Positions 34,002-43,751 of a stretch of 64,000 nucleotides of DNA are shown here, piece after piece. Under the pieces are notes generated by a model. The model had not been told where the DNA came from, ran no database searches, and was given only the letters and a program-made list of their open reading frames with translations. The translations under genes and the position numbers were made by a program. The first letter of the stretch is position 1; every line of letters begins with the position of its first letter. This DNA comes from Verrucomicrobiaceae bacterium (GTDB taxonomy: Bacteria; Verrucomicrobiota; Verrucomicrobiia; Opitutales; Intestinicryptomonadaceae): positions 62,001 through 126,000 of the forward strand of contig SUVO01000002.1 of assembly GCA_015061955.1 (NCBI GenBank), in the 5' to 3' direction.

Positions 34002-35636
34002 CTATTTAAAATACTTGTGAATAAAATAAACTGGGGTACAACTCCATGCATGACAGGCACTATTTTGTGGATGAAATCGGTATGGAGAAATAAAATCATC
34101 GTTAGGATCGTATGCTTCCCAGAATGTATCGGCTCCTTTTTTAACCATTCCACCCCAATACGATACAACATATTCTTTTGCTTCTGTATTCATTCCACAT
34201 TTAAACATTGCCTCAGCTATGTAGTGATTTGCGTATGGAGTGCCAACTTTAACTACATTTTGATTAGGAGTTAATACATATTTCATTGCTCTTTTTGCTT
34301 CATCGCCTGACATTACTTCAGCAATTATTGCCCAGGCTTGAGAAAGTTGTGATATTTGTTTGTTTTTACCACTAACAAAAACTCCATTTTGTTTATCGAA
34401 GTAGTTGTTAATTATATTTGTTTTAATCTTTTCTTTGATAGCTTTATAGTGCGAAATTTCGTTTTCTTTGCCGATTTTTTTTGCAAGTTCGGTAGTTTGA
34501 TTTATTGCAAATATAATTGCACAATGAATTGATACTGTTACATCTAAATTTTTACGCCAGTCGAAGAACAACCAAGGTCGGCGTTTATCTTGCATATTGT
34601 ATGCGCCATTTTCATCTAAGTACGAAAACGCGTTTTCCATTTGGCGTTTAGCTACTTTCCATAGATCGTTTGCAGTTTGATAATCGTTAGTATCGTTCAG
34701 ATATTCTAAAAGTGTAGAGCTAAATAGCAAACTATATGGTAGTAAAAAATGATCTTGAGTATGAGGTTTTGGACGTTCAAAGCAACATGGCATAGTTAAG
34801 CCTTCTTTTGTTGTTGTACCTGCAAACAAGTACAAGCAACGTTTTACAAGGTCGAAATTTTGGTAACTGTATCTGTTTGCTAATGCCTGCAAATAAAGAT
34901 CGCCGAGCCAAAGACGTTGGTCGCGTTTTGGACCATCTTCAAAAACAGTCTGCATACATTCTTTGAGTGTATTACTTGCTACTTTATTTATATCTTTTAT
35001 TATTTGTGGCGAATTTTCTGGAACAGATACTTTTAAATCGCCAGCCGAAGTTTGTGCATTTATATACATATCATCTATTGCAAAATCGAAGTATCCCGAA
35101 ACTCCGAGAAGCTCTATTTTTACATATCTAAACGACAATCTTCGTGGGATTGTTATATATTTATCTTGTTCTGTAACAGTAATAATTTCGTCTTGCAACC
35201 ATGCTCTACTAAGCCCTGGTTTGTATGGGTCGAATGGCGTATTTAGTTCTGCTGGAAGTTCTGCAAAGGTAAACTTAAGGCGAATAGGCGAATCCATTAC
35301 CTTTGATATTATTTTGGTTTTAAACGAAAAGTATCCAGTATAGTGGTTGCCGAAATCTAACGACACGCTCCACATTGTTTTAAAACCCTTTGTGTAGATT
35401 TTATCTGCTTTATCGACTATGTTAAATTTCCAACCTTGAAAAGCATTTTTATCTTTTTGAGCTTTTACAATATGCAATGGTCGAATTTTTTCGTACTTCA
35501 ATTCGGGCTTGAGATTTTCGGCAATCTCGAGCCATTTTGCACGATCATTTGCGAAAACGTCGTTTTGTGTGGAAGCAAAAGTTTGGAACGATACCGATAT
35601 AAAAAGAGTTGTTAATAATATTATTATTTTATTCAT
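34002..35636 (-). CDS. Exported alpha-L-rhamnosidase-like protein (GH78-like)
   Basis: 544 aa with a signal peptide (1-21, ends T-F-A). A beta-sandwich N-terminal part (about 45-205) precedes an (alpha/alpha)6 barrel. The motif E-D-G-P-K-R-D-Q-R-L-W-L-G-D (about 227-240) is the signature of the GH78/six-hairpin rhamnosidase clan; in it Asp stands where characterised GH78 enzymes keep a Glu general acid. D-T-F-W-E-A-Y near 508 supplies the second acidic residue, and S-A-C-H-A-W-S (about 527-533) matches the C-terminal S-x-x-H-A-W motif. Shorter than most GH78 enzymes. Begins 27 nt after ispE. The rhamnose link would fit rhaA at 48 kb, but they are not clustered. Confidence 0.75.
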   Translation of the reverse strand: MNKIIILLTTLFISVSFQTFASTQNDVFANDRAKWLEIAENLKPELKYEKIRPLHIVKAQKDKNAFQGWKFNIVDKADKIYTKGFKTMWSVSLDFGNHYTGYFSFKTKIISKVMDSPIRLKFTFAELPAELNTPFDPYKPGLSRAWLQDEIITVTEQDKYITIPRRLSFRYVKIELLGVSGYFDFAIDDMYINAQTSAGDLKVSVPENSPQIIKDINKVASNTLKECMQTVFEDGPKRDQRLWLGDLYLQALANRYSYQNFDLVKRCLYLFAGTTTKEGLTMPCCFERPKPHTQDHFLLPYSLLFSSTLLEYLNDTNDYQTANDLWKVAKRQMENAFSYLDENGAYNMQDKRRPWLFFDWRKNLDVTVSIHCAIIFAINQTTELAKKIGKENEISHYKAIKEKIKTNIINNYFDKQNGVFVSGKNKQISQLSQAWAIIAEVMSGDEAKRAMKYVLTPNQNVVKVGTPYANHYIAEAMFKCGMNTEAKEYVVSYWGGMVKKGADTFWEAYDPNDDFISPYRFHPQNSACHAWSCTPVYFIHKYFK

Positions 35637-35663
35637 AAATTTAAACAGATGATAAGTATTATT

Positions 35664-36545
35664 TTACGCATCGGCTATAAAACAAGTTTCGCCTAAGAGT
35701 GATTTTATATATGATTTCATTTCTACAATTTGTTCATCGCTCAGATCGTTGACGATAGCAAAGCATGCACTTCCAGAACCACTCATCATAGCTGGAATTC
35801 TGAATTTTTCCTTTATATTTTCTATTACAACTTCTAAAGCTGGATATTTTTTGAAAGCTTCAATCTGCATATTGTTTATCAAAGGAATGCCTGTAATGTT
35901 TGGATTTTCGAGCCATTCCGATAATTTTGCCTCAGCAAAATCGGCATCTAAATATACTTCTGGATTTGCTTTCATTTGTGAATATGCCCAGCCTGTATTT
36001 ATTGAAAACTCGGGCTTGAACAATACGAGCTTTAGCATACCAATGTAATCTTTTGCATCGCCAGTTAATGGAAATACTTTTTCGCCACGTCCACGCATTA
36101 CAACTGGATTACCTGTTAAGAATAGTGGACAGTCGCTACCCATTTGGGCTGATATTTTTTCGAGCTTACGCATTGATAATGGTTTGCCTGCTATATCGTT
36201 TATAGCCGATAATGCGATAGCTCCGTTTGAACTTCCACCACCTAAGCCAGCTCCAGCTGGAACTTGTTTTTCAAGATTGAATTTGAAAAATTTATTAAAG
36301 CCAGTTTCTTGTCTGAAAAGAATTGCAGCTTTGATAACTAAGTTTGATTCATCGCAAGGGACATTTGGCATATTACACACCAACTCGTCTTTAGTAGCAG
36401 TATCGGGCAACACTTCAACTGTGAGCCAATCTCCAAAACGAGTTGGCGCAACTAAGCTTATTAGATTATGAAAACCGTCATCACGCACACCTGTAATGGC
36501 TAGCATTAAATTTATTTTGCAAGGACAAAATTTTTTTGTATTCAT
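35664..36545 (-). CDS. ispE: 4-diphosphocytidyl-2-C-methyl-D-erythritol kinase
   Basis: GHMP kinase phosphorylating CDP-methylerythritol in the MEP isoprenoid pathway. 293 aa. Visible: P-C-K-I-N-L-M-L (about 8-15) with the conserved substrate-binding Lys, D-G-F-H-N-L (about 23-28), and the ATP loop V-P-A-G-A-G-L-G-G-G-S-S-N (about 90-102). C-terminal M-S-G-S-G-S-A-C-F-A (about 253-262) is the third GHMP motif. Divergent from pyrF-ispD-ispF with 51 nt between the start codons, so the MEP genes form a bidirectional cluster. Confidence 0.95.
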   Translation of the reverse strand: MNTKKFCPCKINLMLAITGVRDDGFHNLISLVAPTRFGDWLTVEVLPDTATKDELVCNMPNVPCDESNLVIKAAILFRQETGFNKFFKFNLEKQVPAGAGLGGGSSNGAIALSAINDIAGKPLSMRKLEKISAQMGSDCPLFLTGNPVVMRGRGEKVFPLTGDAKDYIGMLKLVLFKPEFSINTGWAYSQMKANPEVYLDADFAEAKLSEWLENPNITGIPLINNMQIEAFKKYPALEVVIENIKEKFRIPAMMSGSGSACFAIVNDLSDEQIVEMKSYIKSLLGETCFIADA

Positions 36546-36596
36546 ACGTCGAATATATTTGAAAAAGTATAACTTTTATGGCACAAAATAAATAAT

Positions 36597-37307
36597 ATGT
36601 CAAAACATGATTGCAAATTGATGCTTGCGCTTGATCTTCCAGACAGAGAATCGGCGCTTGAAATGCTTAACAAACTTCGCGGAAGTCTTGAATGGGTCAA
36701 GATTGGTCTGCAAATGTATTTGAAGTACGGTGCTTCGTTTGTAAGAGAAGTTGCCGATATGGGCTTCAAGATTTTCTTAGATTTGAAGCTTCATGATATT
36801 CCAAATACCGTTGCATCGGCTGTAAAGAGTTTACAAGGTTTGCCAATTTCTATGCTTACTATTCACACTTGTGGTGGCAGAGAAATGATGATGCGTGCTC
36901 TTGAAGCTGCGTCAGAAACTAACAAAGATTTACGCTTGTTAGGGGTAACTGTTTTGACATCGTTTAACGATGAGGGCTTGGCTGAAACTGGTGTTGCGTT
37001 GCCTCCTGCAAAACAAGTTGAGCTTTTAGCTAAACTTGCTACCGATAGTGGAATGAAAGGTTTGGTATGCTCACCATTAGAAATTGAGACTTTGCGTAAA
37101 ATAATTCCAAGCGATGTAATTTTAGTTACTCCTGGTATACGTCCGGCTGGTAGCGATACTAACGAGCAGAAGCGCGTTATGACTCCAGAAATGGCAGCTA
37201 AGGCTGGTTCTAATTTTATTGTAGTGGGGCGTCCAATCTTAAAGGCTGAAAATCCAGCTCAAGCAGCAAAAGACATAATAGCTGAATTGGAGAATTGCAA
37301 TGGCTAA
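36597..37307 (+). CDS. pyrF: Orotidine 5'-phosphate decarboxylase
   Basis: Last step of de novo UMP synthesis. 236 aa, normal for the bacterial short form. Visible: A-L-D-L-P (about 10-14), the catalytic K/D cluster F-L-D-L-K-L-H-D-I-P-N-T (about 60-71), V-T-P-G-I-R-P (about 178-184) and I-V-V-G-R-P-I (about 212-218) for phosphate binding. Overlaps ispD by 8 nt. First gene of the pyrF-ispD-ispF operon, with no Shine-Dalgarno sequence ahead of its ATG. Confidence 0.96.
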   Translation: MSKHDCKLMLALDLPDRESALEMLNKLRGSLEWVKIGLQMYLKYGASFVREVADMGFKIFLDLKLHDIPNTVASAVKSLQGLPISMLTIHTCGGREMMMRALEAASETNKDLRLLGVTVLTSFNDEGLAETGVALPPAKQVELLAKLATDSGMKGLVCSPLEIETLRKIIPSDVILVTPGIRPAGSDTNEQKRVMTPEMAAKAGSNFIVVGRPILKAENPAQAAKDIIAELENCNG

Positions 37308-38016
37308 TACTGCTATTTTACTTGCAGGTGGTAGTGGGAAACGTATGCGTGGATCAGTGAAAGACAAAGTTCTTGCACTGTTAGATGGTATGCCTGTAAT
37401 TCTGCATAGCTTTAAAACTTTTGTTGAAAGTGGTTGTATTGATGAGGTTGTATTTGTGTGTCGTGATGATGCTCAAATAAAGCAAATTCGTTCGGCTATA
37501 AAAAAGTTTTTCAAGAAAATATCGGTTGCAATAAAATTCACATACGGAGGAGCTGAACGTCAGGATAGCGTTTTAAATGGATTGAAAGAAGCCTCCGACA
37601 AGCGTGGGTTAGCTTTTATTCACGATGGTGCCAGACCTATGATTACCATTGAAAATGTACGTGCGTTGGCTGAAGTTGCCCTGAAAGACGGAGCATCGGT
37701 ATTGGCATCGCGTGTATCCGATACAATAAAACGCGTTGCAAAAAATAAGAAAGATTTATCGAAATGCAAACTTGATGACCTTGAACGCAAGCGTTTATGG
37801 GCTATGCAAACCCCACAAGTTTTTATTTGTGGTGAGATTGAAAAAGCCTACAAGCATATCAAGAAAAATAAAATTGCAATAACCGATGATGTTGCTGCCG
37901 CAACTGTAATGGGAGGCAAAGTTTCTATTGTTGAAAATCTTTCTGCAAACGTAAAAATAACAGTTCCAGAAGATATAGCTTTTATTGAATTTTTAAAATC
38001 GAAAGGTGCAAAATGA
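37300..38016 (+). CDS. ispD: 2-C-methyl-D-erythritol 4-phosphate cytidylyltransferase
   Basis: Activates methylerythritol phosphate with CTP in the MEP pathway. 238 aa. N-terminal nucleotide loop L-A-G-G-S-G-K-R-M (about 7-15), F-I-H-D-G-A-R-P (about 106-113), and the C-terminal substrate segment I-T-D-D-V-A-A-A (about 195-202) are visible. The loop after R-M carries a small insertion (R-G-S-V-K-D-K-V). Preceded by GGAG, overlapping pyrF by 8 nt and ispF by 4 nt (ATGA), so translation is coupled. Confidence 0.95.
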   Translation: MANTAILLAGGSGKRMRGSVKDKVLALLDGMPVILHSFKTFVESGCIDEVVFVCRDDAQIKQIRSAIKKFFKKISVAIKFTYGGAERQDSVLNGLKEASDKRGLAFIHDGARPMITIENVRALAEVALKDGASVLASRVSDTIKRVAKNKKDLSKCKLDDLERKRLWAMQTPQVFICGEIEKAYKHIKKNKIAITDDVAAATVMGGKVSIVENLSANVKITVPEDIAFIEFLKSKGAK

Positions 38017-38498
38017 GTGCAAATTTTAGAATAGGCTATGGCTACGATGTTCATCAATTAGTAGAAGGTCGTAAGTGCATTATTGGTGGGGTTGAAATTG
38101 AAAGTAAACTTGGCTTGTTAGGACATTCCGATGCCGACGTTTTAAGCCACGCTATTGCCGATGCTATTTTAGGTGCAGGTGCTTTACGCGATATAGGTTT
38201 TTATTTTCCACCAACTGATCCATCGTGCGAGAACATAGATTCGCAAAAGATTGTTCAGCGTGCCGTTGCCGAAGTCGCAAAGCTTGGTTATAAAGTTGGC
38301 AATGTAGATTGTACAATAATTGCCGAAGCACCAAAGATGTTACCACATATTGATGCAATGAAAAACATTTTAGCAAAATCGCTTGGTGTTGACCCTCAAG
38401 ATGTTGGCATAAAAGCAACTACTAACGAGAAAATGGGCTGGGAAGGTCGTAAAGAAGGCATTGGAGCCCATGCTGTTTGTTTGCTTGTAAAAGCTTAA
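38013..38498 (+). CDS. ispF: 2-C-methyl-D-erythritol 2,4-cyclodiphosphate synthase
   Basis: Zinc enzyme cyclising CDP-ME-2-phosphate to MEcPP. 161 aa, the standard size. Visible: G-Y-G-Y-D-V-H (about 7-13) with the first metal ligands, G-H-S-D-A-D-V-L-S-H-A (about 37-47), D-I-G-F-Y-F-P-P-T-D (about 60-69), and T-T-N-E-K-M-G-W-E-G (about 137-146). Overlaps ispD by ATGA. Its stop codon directly abuts that of the convergent tolR-type gene, with no spacer or terminator. Confidence 0.97.
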   Translation: MSANFRIGYGYDVHQLVEGRKCIIGGVEIESKLGLLGHSDADVLSHAIADAILGAGALRDIGFYFPPTDPSCENIDSQKIVQRAVAEVAKLGYKVGNVDCTIIAEAPKMLPHIDAMKNILAKSLGVDPQDVGIKATTNEKMGWEGRKEGIGAHAVCLLVKA

Positions 38499-38891
38499 TT
38501 ATTGTATAGAACGCAACGATACTTTTTTGATTTTTGTTAAACGAGCAGTATCGATTGCATCGGTAACAAATTTTAATGATGTATCTTTGTCGGCATACAC
38601 GAGTATTGTTGAATCTTTCGACTTTGATATTTTTTCAAATTCTGTTTTCAAGTTAGAGAACAGAATTTTTTTGTTGTTCAAAGTATACTGCCCATCTTTC
38701 GTAATAGTCAAAATATTGGGCATTGTTTGATTTTCAACCGATGCCGATTTCATTGTTGGTGGGGTAATATCGACAGCATGTACATCTTTAAACTGCATTG
38801 TAAGTAGAAAGAAAAATATCAACACCGTTAGAACATCGACCATTGGTACGATGTTTATTTGTGCCTGAGGTCTTTTAGTTCTTATCTGCAT
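38499..38891 (-). CDS. TolR/ExbD-type biopolymer transport protein
   Basis: 130 aa: a short N-terminal cytoplasmic tail, one membrane helix (about 14-34) containing the conserved Asp of the proton path (P-M-V-D-V-L), and a periplasmic domain of about 90 residues. With the ExbB/TolQ partner encoded 3 nt upstream it forms a proton-motive-force-driven motor for outer-membrane transport or envelope constriction. TonB, TolA or TolB genes are not in the window, so Tol versus Exb cannot be decided. Confidence 0.88.
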   Translation of the reverse strand: MQIRTKRPQAQINIVPMVDVLTVLIFFFLLTMQFKDVHAVDITPPTMKSASVENQTMPNILTITKDGQYTLNNKKILFSNLKTEFEKISKSKDSTILVYADKDTSLKFVTDAIDTARLTKIKKVSLRSIQ

Positions 38892-38894
38892 AAC

Positions 38895-39443
38895 TTATTT
38901 TTTTATATTTAGCAGACGTTCTACACACACATTTATGCGTGCAGCAAGTTTATCAATTTTTCTATTCAAAAATGAACTGCCAATAATAGCAGGAATTGCA
39001 ATTGTTAACCCTAATATAGTTGTCGACAACGCCAATCCTACACCTTTAGATATAACTTCGGGCGATGGAATTCCTTCAGATGTTGAGAACACGCCAACAA
39101 GACCAGCAACAGTACCAAGTAATCCTAACAATGGAGATGCTGAAATTACTATATCTAAAATGAACATTCCTCTATCTAATTTAGTAATTTCTAACTGGGC
39201 AAATGCCTTGAGCGCTTCGGCATCGGTATTTGAAAACTTGTAAAAGCTTACAATTCTACCTGCCGACGATTTACCCTCTACTTCGGGAAGTACACCTTCG
39301 TAGAGAGCTTTTTCTATTCTTTGTGGAATTACCTTACCAGCACGCAACGATATTAAACGTTCAATAATTATAAACATACCCGCTAAAGAACATAGTCCTA
39401 ACGGATATATAAAAATGCCTGCACCCTGTAAGATAAATTCCAT
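38895..39443 (-). CDS. TolQ/ExbB-type proton channel protein
   Basis: 182 aa MotA/TolQ/ExbB family protein with three membrane segments: about 9-28, and a C-terminal pair about 90-120 and 137-162. The family signature S-P-L-L-G-L-L-G-T-V-A-G-L (about 103-115) and G-V-G-L-A-L-S-T-T-I-L-G-L (about 139-151) are clear. Partner of the TolR/ExbD protein encoded 3 nt downstream; begins 3 nt after leuD, an unusual operon partner. Confidence 0.9.
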   Translation of the reverse strand: MEFILQGAGIFIYPLGLCSLAGMFIIIERLISLRAGKVIPQRIEKALYEGVLPEVEGKSSAGRIVSFYKFSNTDAEALKAFAQLEITKLDRGMFILDIVISASPLLGLLGTVAGLVGVFSTSEGIPSPEVISKGVGLALSTTILGLTIAIPAIIGSSFLNRKIDKLAARINVCVERLLNIKK

Positions 39444-39446
39444 AAA

Positions 39447-40046
39447 TTATTTTTCAAAGTATGGAAGCTTTTCTGCTGTTTGTGCAGTTGTAGCTTCGGC
39501 ATCGATGAGTTCTGCAATAGGATCCCAAGTGCCAGAAATAAGTGCATTACGCGCATTTTCTGGCATTGTGCATTTTATAGAAACATTGCCTGCCGATACT
39601 GTCAAATTATCGACATCAACATCAACTTCTGTTTCTGGATTTTCTTCTATAACTGATGCAATTTTTGCAATATCTTCAGCTGATGCACACACGCAAGGTA
39701 TACCCAATGTTGTTGAATTACCAAAGAAAATTTCTGCAAAACTTTCGGCAACAACAGCTCTGAAACCGTAGTGCCACAACGATTGTGGAGCATGTTCGCG
39801 CGATGAACCACAACCAAAATTAGCCCCAGAAAGCAATACTTTGGCATTTTGCTTACGTGGATCGGTAAGTGGATGTACTTTATCTGTACCATCGGCATTT
39901 TTACGTTCATCGTAGAAAGCATATTTGCCCAAACCTTCAAAAGTTATACATACCATGAAGCGTGCTGGAATTATTCTGTCTGTATCGATATCGTTTCCTG
40001 GAACGAATACGCCTTTACCTTTTACATTTAAGATTTTTTCTAACAT
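39447..40046 (-). CDS. leuD: 3-isopropylmalate dehydratase small subunit
   Basis: Swivelling domain of the LeuCD isomerase in leucine synthesis. 199 aa. Visible: P-G-N-D-I-D-T-D-R-I-I-P (about 17-28) and G-A-N-F-G-C-G-S-S-R-E-H-A-P (about 74-87), the aconitase swivel signature. The large subunit LeuC is not in the window, so the partners are split. A relative such as homoaconitase or methylmalate dehydratase small subunit cannot be excluded. 63 nt after the acyltransferase fusion gene, 3 nt before the tolQ-type gene. Confidence 0.88.
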   Translation of the reverse strand: MLEKILNVKGKGVFVPGNDIDTDRIIPARFMVCITFEGLGKYAFYDERKNADGTDKVHPLTDPRKQNAKVLLSGANFGCGSSREHAPQSLWHYGFRAVVAESFAEIFFGNSTTLGIPCVCASAEDIAKIASVIEENPETEVDVDVDNLTVSAGNVSIKCTMPENARNALISGTWDPIAELIDAEATTAQTAEKLPYFEK

Positions 40047-40109
40047 TTTACTTTCTTGTGTTTAAATATGGTTTTGAATTAAAGTCTTGTAGCAAGTATT
40101 AGTCAACAA

Positions 40110-42614
40110 TTATATGCAACGTTCTTTTTGCAGAACTTTATCGATTTCTTCGCGAACTCTTTCTGCAAAGTTTTCATAACTTTCGGTTGCATCTGGCAAC
40201 ATTTGTTTTAGAAATTGCACTTTGATTTTCGAGCCAAACTTTGGCATAGTTTTACCAACTTTTATTTTTTCAAATGCTCCACTAATACAAACTGGTATAA
40301 CTGGAATTTTCATTTCTTTTGCTATGATTGCAAATGTTGATTTAAATTCGGCAATATCGCCATCTTTTGTTCGTGTGCCTTCTGGGAAGATAACAACTCT
40401 ATTACCTTCTTTTAAAGCTTTTGCCAATTTACCTATTGAACTTTTTACATTTTCGTTAATATCCATAACAATGACATTACTTCTATTTACGAAATTTCTA
40501 AACCAACCACTTCTTATATAACTTCTAATTTTTGCAAAGAAGTACGTTTTATAAATTTGTGTTTTTGTTGAAGCCCCCATAAGCAACGCACCATCGGCAA
40601 ACGATTGGTGATTTGGGGTTATTATAACAGGTGTGTTTTCTGGCAGATTTTCTATTCCAATATACTCTGTTTTATACAACAACTTAGACAAATTCTTTAG
40701 AGCCGACACTGTCAAAAAGTGGAAGAAATGTGGTTTCTTCAATTCTATATTAGTGCTCGATTTTATAATATCTGCCCACGATACTTTTTTGAGAATTCCC
40801 TCGTATGCTGTGTCGCGATTTTTCTCGACCATTTCTGCGAACAAACGCAAACTCTGATATTTTTCAAAATCGCGTTCTGCAACTTTTACGCCATAATTTT
40901 CTTCAACAAAACACTGTAACGCAATTTTACCAAGCGAATCTAATCCTAAATCCATTTCCATATGAACATCGCAATCTACTGGCAACGATATTTGTTTTTC
41001 TAAAACAGATTTAAGCTGACTGTAAACTGCTGTTTCTGGTTCTGGATTTTTTATACGTGTTTGCGTTGTATTGCCTTTTTCTATATACGAAGCAAGTTGA
41101 TGACGTTTGAGCTTACCAACGCGTGTTCTGGGTAATTCTTCGGTTGTAAGCACAAACTTAATAATGCGTTTGTACATTGGCGAATTTCTATTGTAGGGCA
41201 GAATGGCTTCGTTACGGATTTTTTCTTCGACTGCGTCGTTACCCAATTGATCAACCAATGTTTGATTTACACGCACTATTGCACGCAATGTGCCTTCGTA
41301 CATAAGGACTGCAGTTTCTAAAATATCTGCACTCTGACGTTGCAAGTTTATTTCCATTTCAGCTGGATTTAAATTCTTGCCGTTTGCCAAAACTATAATT
41401 TCTTTTCTACGTCCGGTTATAAAAAGGAAGCCTTCGTTGTCGATATATCCTAAGTCGCCAGTGTAGAGCCAACCATTGCGAATTGATTGAGCTGTTTCTT
41501 CTGGGCGATTGTAATATCCCGATGTTACGTTTGCACCTTTTACGATAATTTCACCATCATCAATCTTAACTTCTATACCTTGTAGTGGTTGACCTGGCGA
41601 ACCCATTTTTACTTTATTTATGCGTGGGAATGAAATAATTGGGGCGCATTCTGTCATTCCATAGCCTTCTCTAACAGGGAACCCAAGTGTTTGTAAATCG
41701 CTCCATACTTTTTTATCGAGAGCGGCACCACCTGAAATCCAGTACTTTATTGGACCTCCAAATTTTTTATGAATCATTCCAAAAAGCTTTTGCGAAAACT
41801 TCATATTATCTACGAGTTTAGCTATTCCAAATAAAAGTTTTGCAACTTTTGATTGTTGTATTTTGGTAATTATATTTGCATGTACCATTTCGTAAAATCT
41901 AGGTACACTAACAACCATATCTACTGGATATTTTTGCAACACTGCCGAAATTTCTGCAGGTGCAATTGATTTGGGGAACACAATTTTACCACTTATTGCC
42001 AACGGCACAATTTGTGTTCCCATAAGTGGCAATATGTGATGGAATGGCAACATAGCCAAAACTCTTACACCTTCAAAGAAATATTTTGCTTCTATAACTG
42101 CGTTCATATTAGCAGCTAAGTTTGCAAAACTGAGCATTACTCCTTTGGGGCTTCCAGTAGTTCCCGATGTATAAACTATCAACGCTAAATCTTTATAATT
42201 TCGTTCTATAACAGAGTTTTCAGGTTGCTCCGGAAATTCTACATTTTCAAACAATTTTTCTAAAATTAATATCTTAGTATTTACTCCAGCTTTTTGAATT
42301 GCGTCTTGCGTATTTTTTTCATTTTCTATCGAAGTAAATATTACCTCTGGTTTTGCATCGTTCAATACAAACGCAACTTCATCGACATTTGATTTTGCAT
42401 CTATTGGTATTACTGTTGCACCTTTTTGCCATGTACCATAACAAGCAAATATCCATTCGGGTGCGTTTTCGGCATATATAGCTGTTTTTGATGTTTCTTG
42501 AGGTAATATTTGCGATATTTTTAATGCACGCTTATATACTTCGTTATAATTGAACTGAAAGTCAAGACCCGCCAAGGCTGGTAGATTACTACTCGATAAT
42601 AATTTTAGTGTCAT
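40110..42614 (-). CDS. Fusion: acyl-activating enzyme - acyl carrier - PlsC acyltransferase
   Basis: 834 aa with three domains: an AMP-dependent acyl-CoA/ACP synthetase (about 1-525; Y-T-S-G-T-T-G-S-P-K-G at about 148-158 and Y-T-G-D-L-G-Y near 395), an acyl carrier domain (about 530-600; D-L-G-L-D-S-L-G-K with the phosphopantetheine Ser), and a membrane-associated PlsC-type 1-acylglycerol-phosphate acyltransferase (about 640-834; N-H-Q-S-F-A-D and F-P-E-G-T-R-T). It likely activates a free fatty acid, holds it on its own carrier and transfers it to a lysophospholipid. In E. coli Aas the acyltransferase is N-terminal and no ACP is built in. Follows tgt by 3 nt. Confidence 0.87.
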   Translation of the reverse strand: MTLKLLSSSNLPALAGLDFQFNYNEVYKRALKISQILPQETSKTAIYAENAPEWIFACYGTWQKGATVIPIDAKSNVDEVAFVLNDAKPEVIFTSIENEKNTQDAIQKAGVNTKILILEKLFENVEFPEQPENSVIERNYKDLALIVYTSGTTGSPKGVMLSFANLAANMNAVIEAKYFFEGVRVLAMLPFHHILPLMGTQIVPLAISGKIVFPKSIAPAEISAVLQKYPVDMVVSVPRFYEMVHANIITKIQQSKVAKLLFGIAKLVDNMKFSQKLFGMIHKKFGGPIKYWISGGAALDKKVWSDLQTLGFPVREGYGMTECAPIISFPRINKVKMGSPGQPLQGIEVKIDDGEIIVKGANVTSGYYNRPEETAQSIRNGWLYTGDLGYIDNEGFLFITGRRKEIIVLANGKNLNPAEMEINLQRQSADILETAVLMYEGTLRAIVRVNQTLVDQLGNDAVEEKIRNEAILPYNRNSPMYKRIIKFVLTTEELPRTRVGKLKRHQLASYIEKGNTTQTRIKNPEPETAVYSQLKSVLEKQISLPVDCDVHMEMDLGLDSLGKIALQCFVEENYGVKVAERDFEKYQSLRLFAEMVEKNRDTAYEGILKKVSWADIIKSSTNIELKKPHFFHFLTVSALKNLSKLLYKTEYIGIENLPENTPVIITPNHQSFADGALLMGASTKTQIYKTYFFAKIRSYIRSGWFRNFVNRSNVIVMDINENVKSSIGKLAKALKEGNRVVIFPEGTRTKDGDIAEFKSTFAIIAKEMKIPVIPVCISGAFEKIKVGKTMPKFGSKIKVQFLKQMLPDATESYENFAERVREEIDKVLQKERCI

Positions 42615-42617
42615 AGT

Positions 42618-43739
<1,122 letters not shown>

Positions 43740-43751
43740 TTAGTAGCTTTT

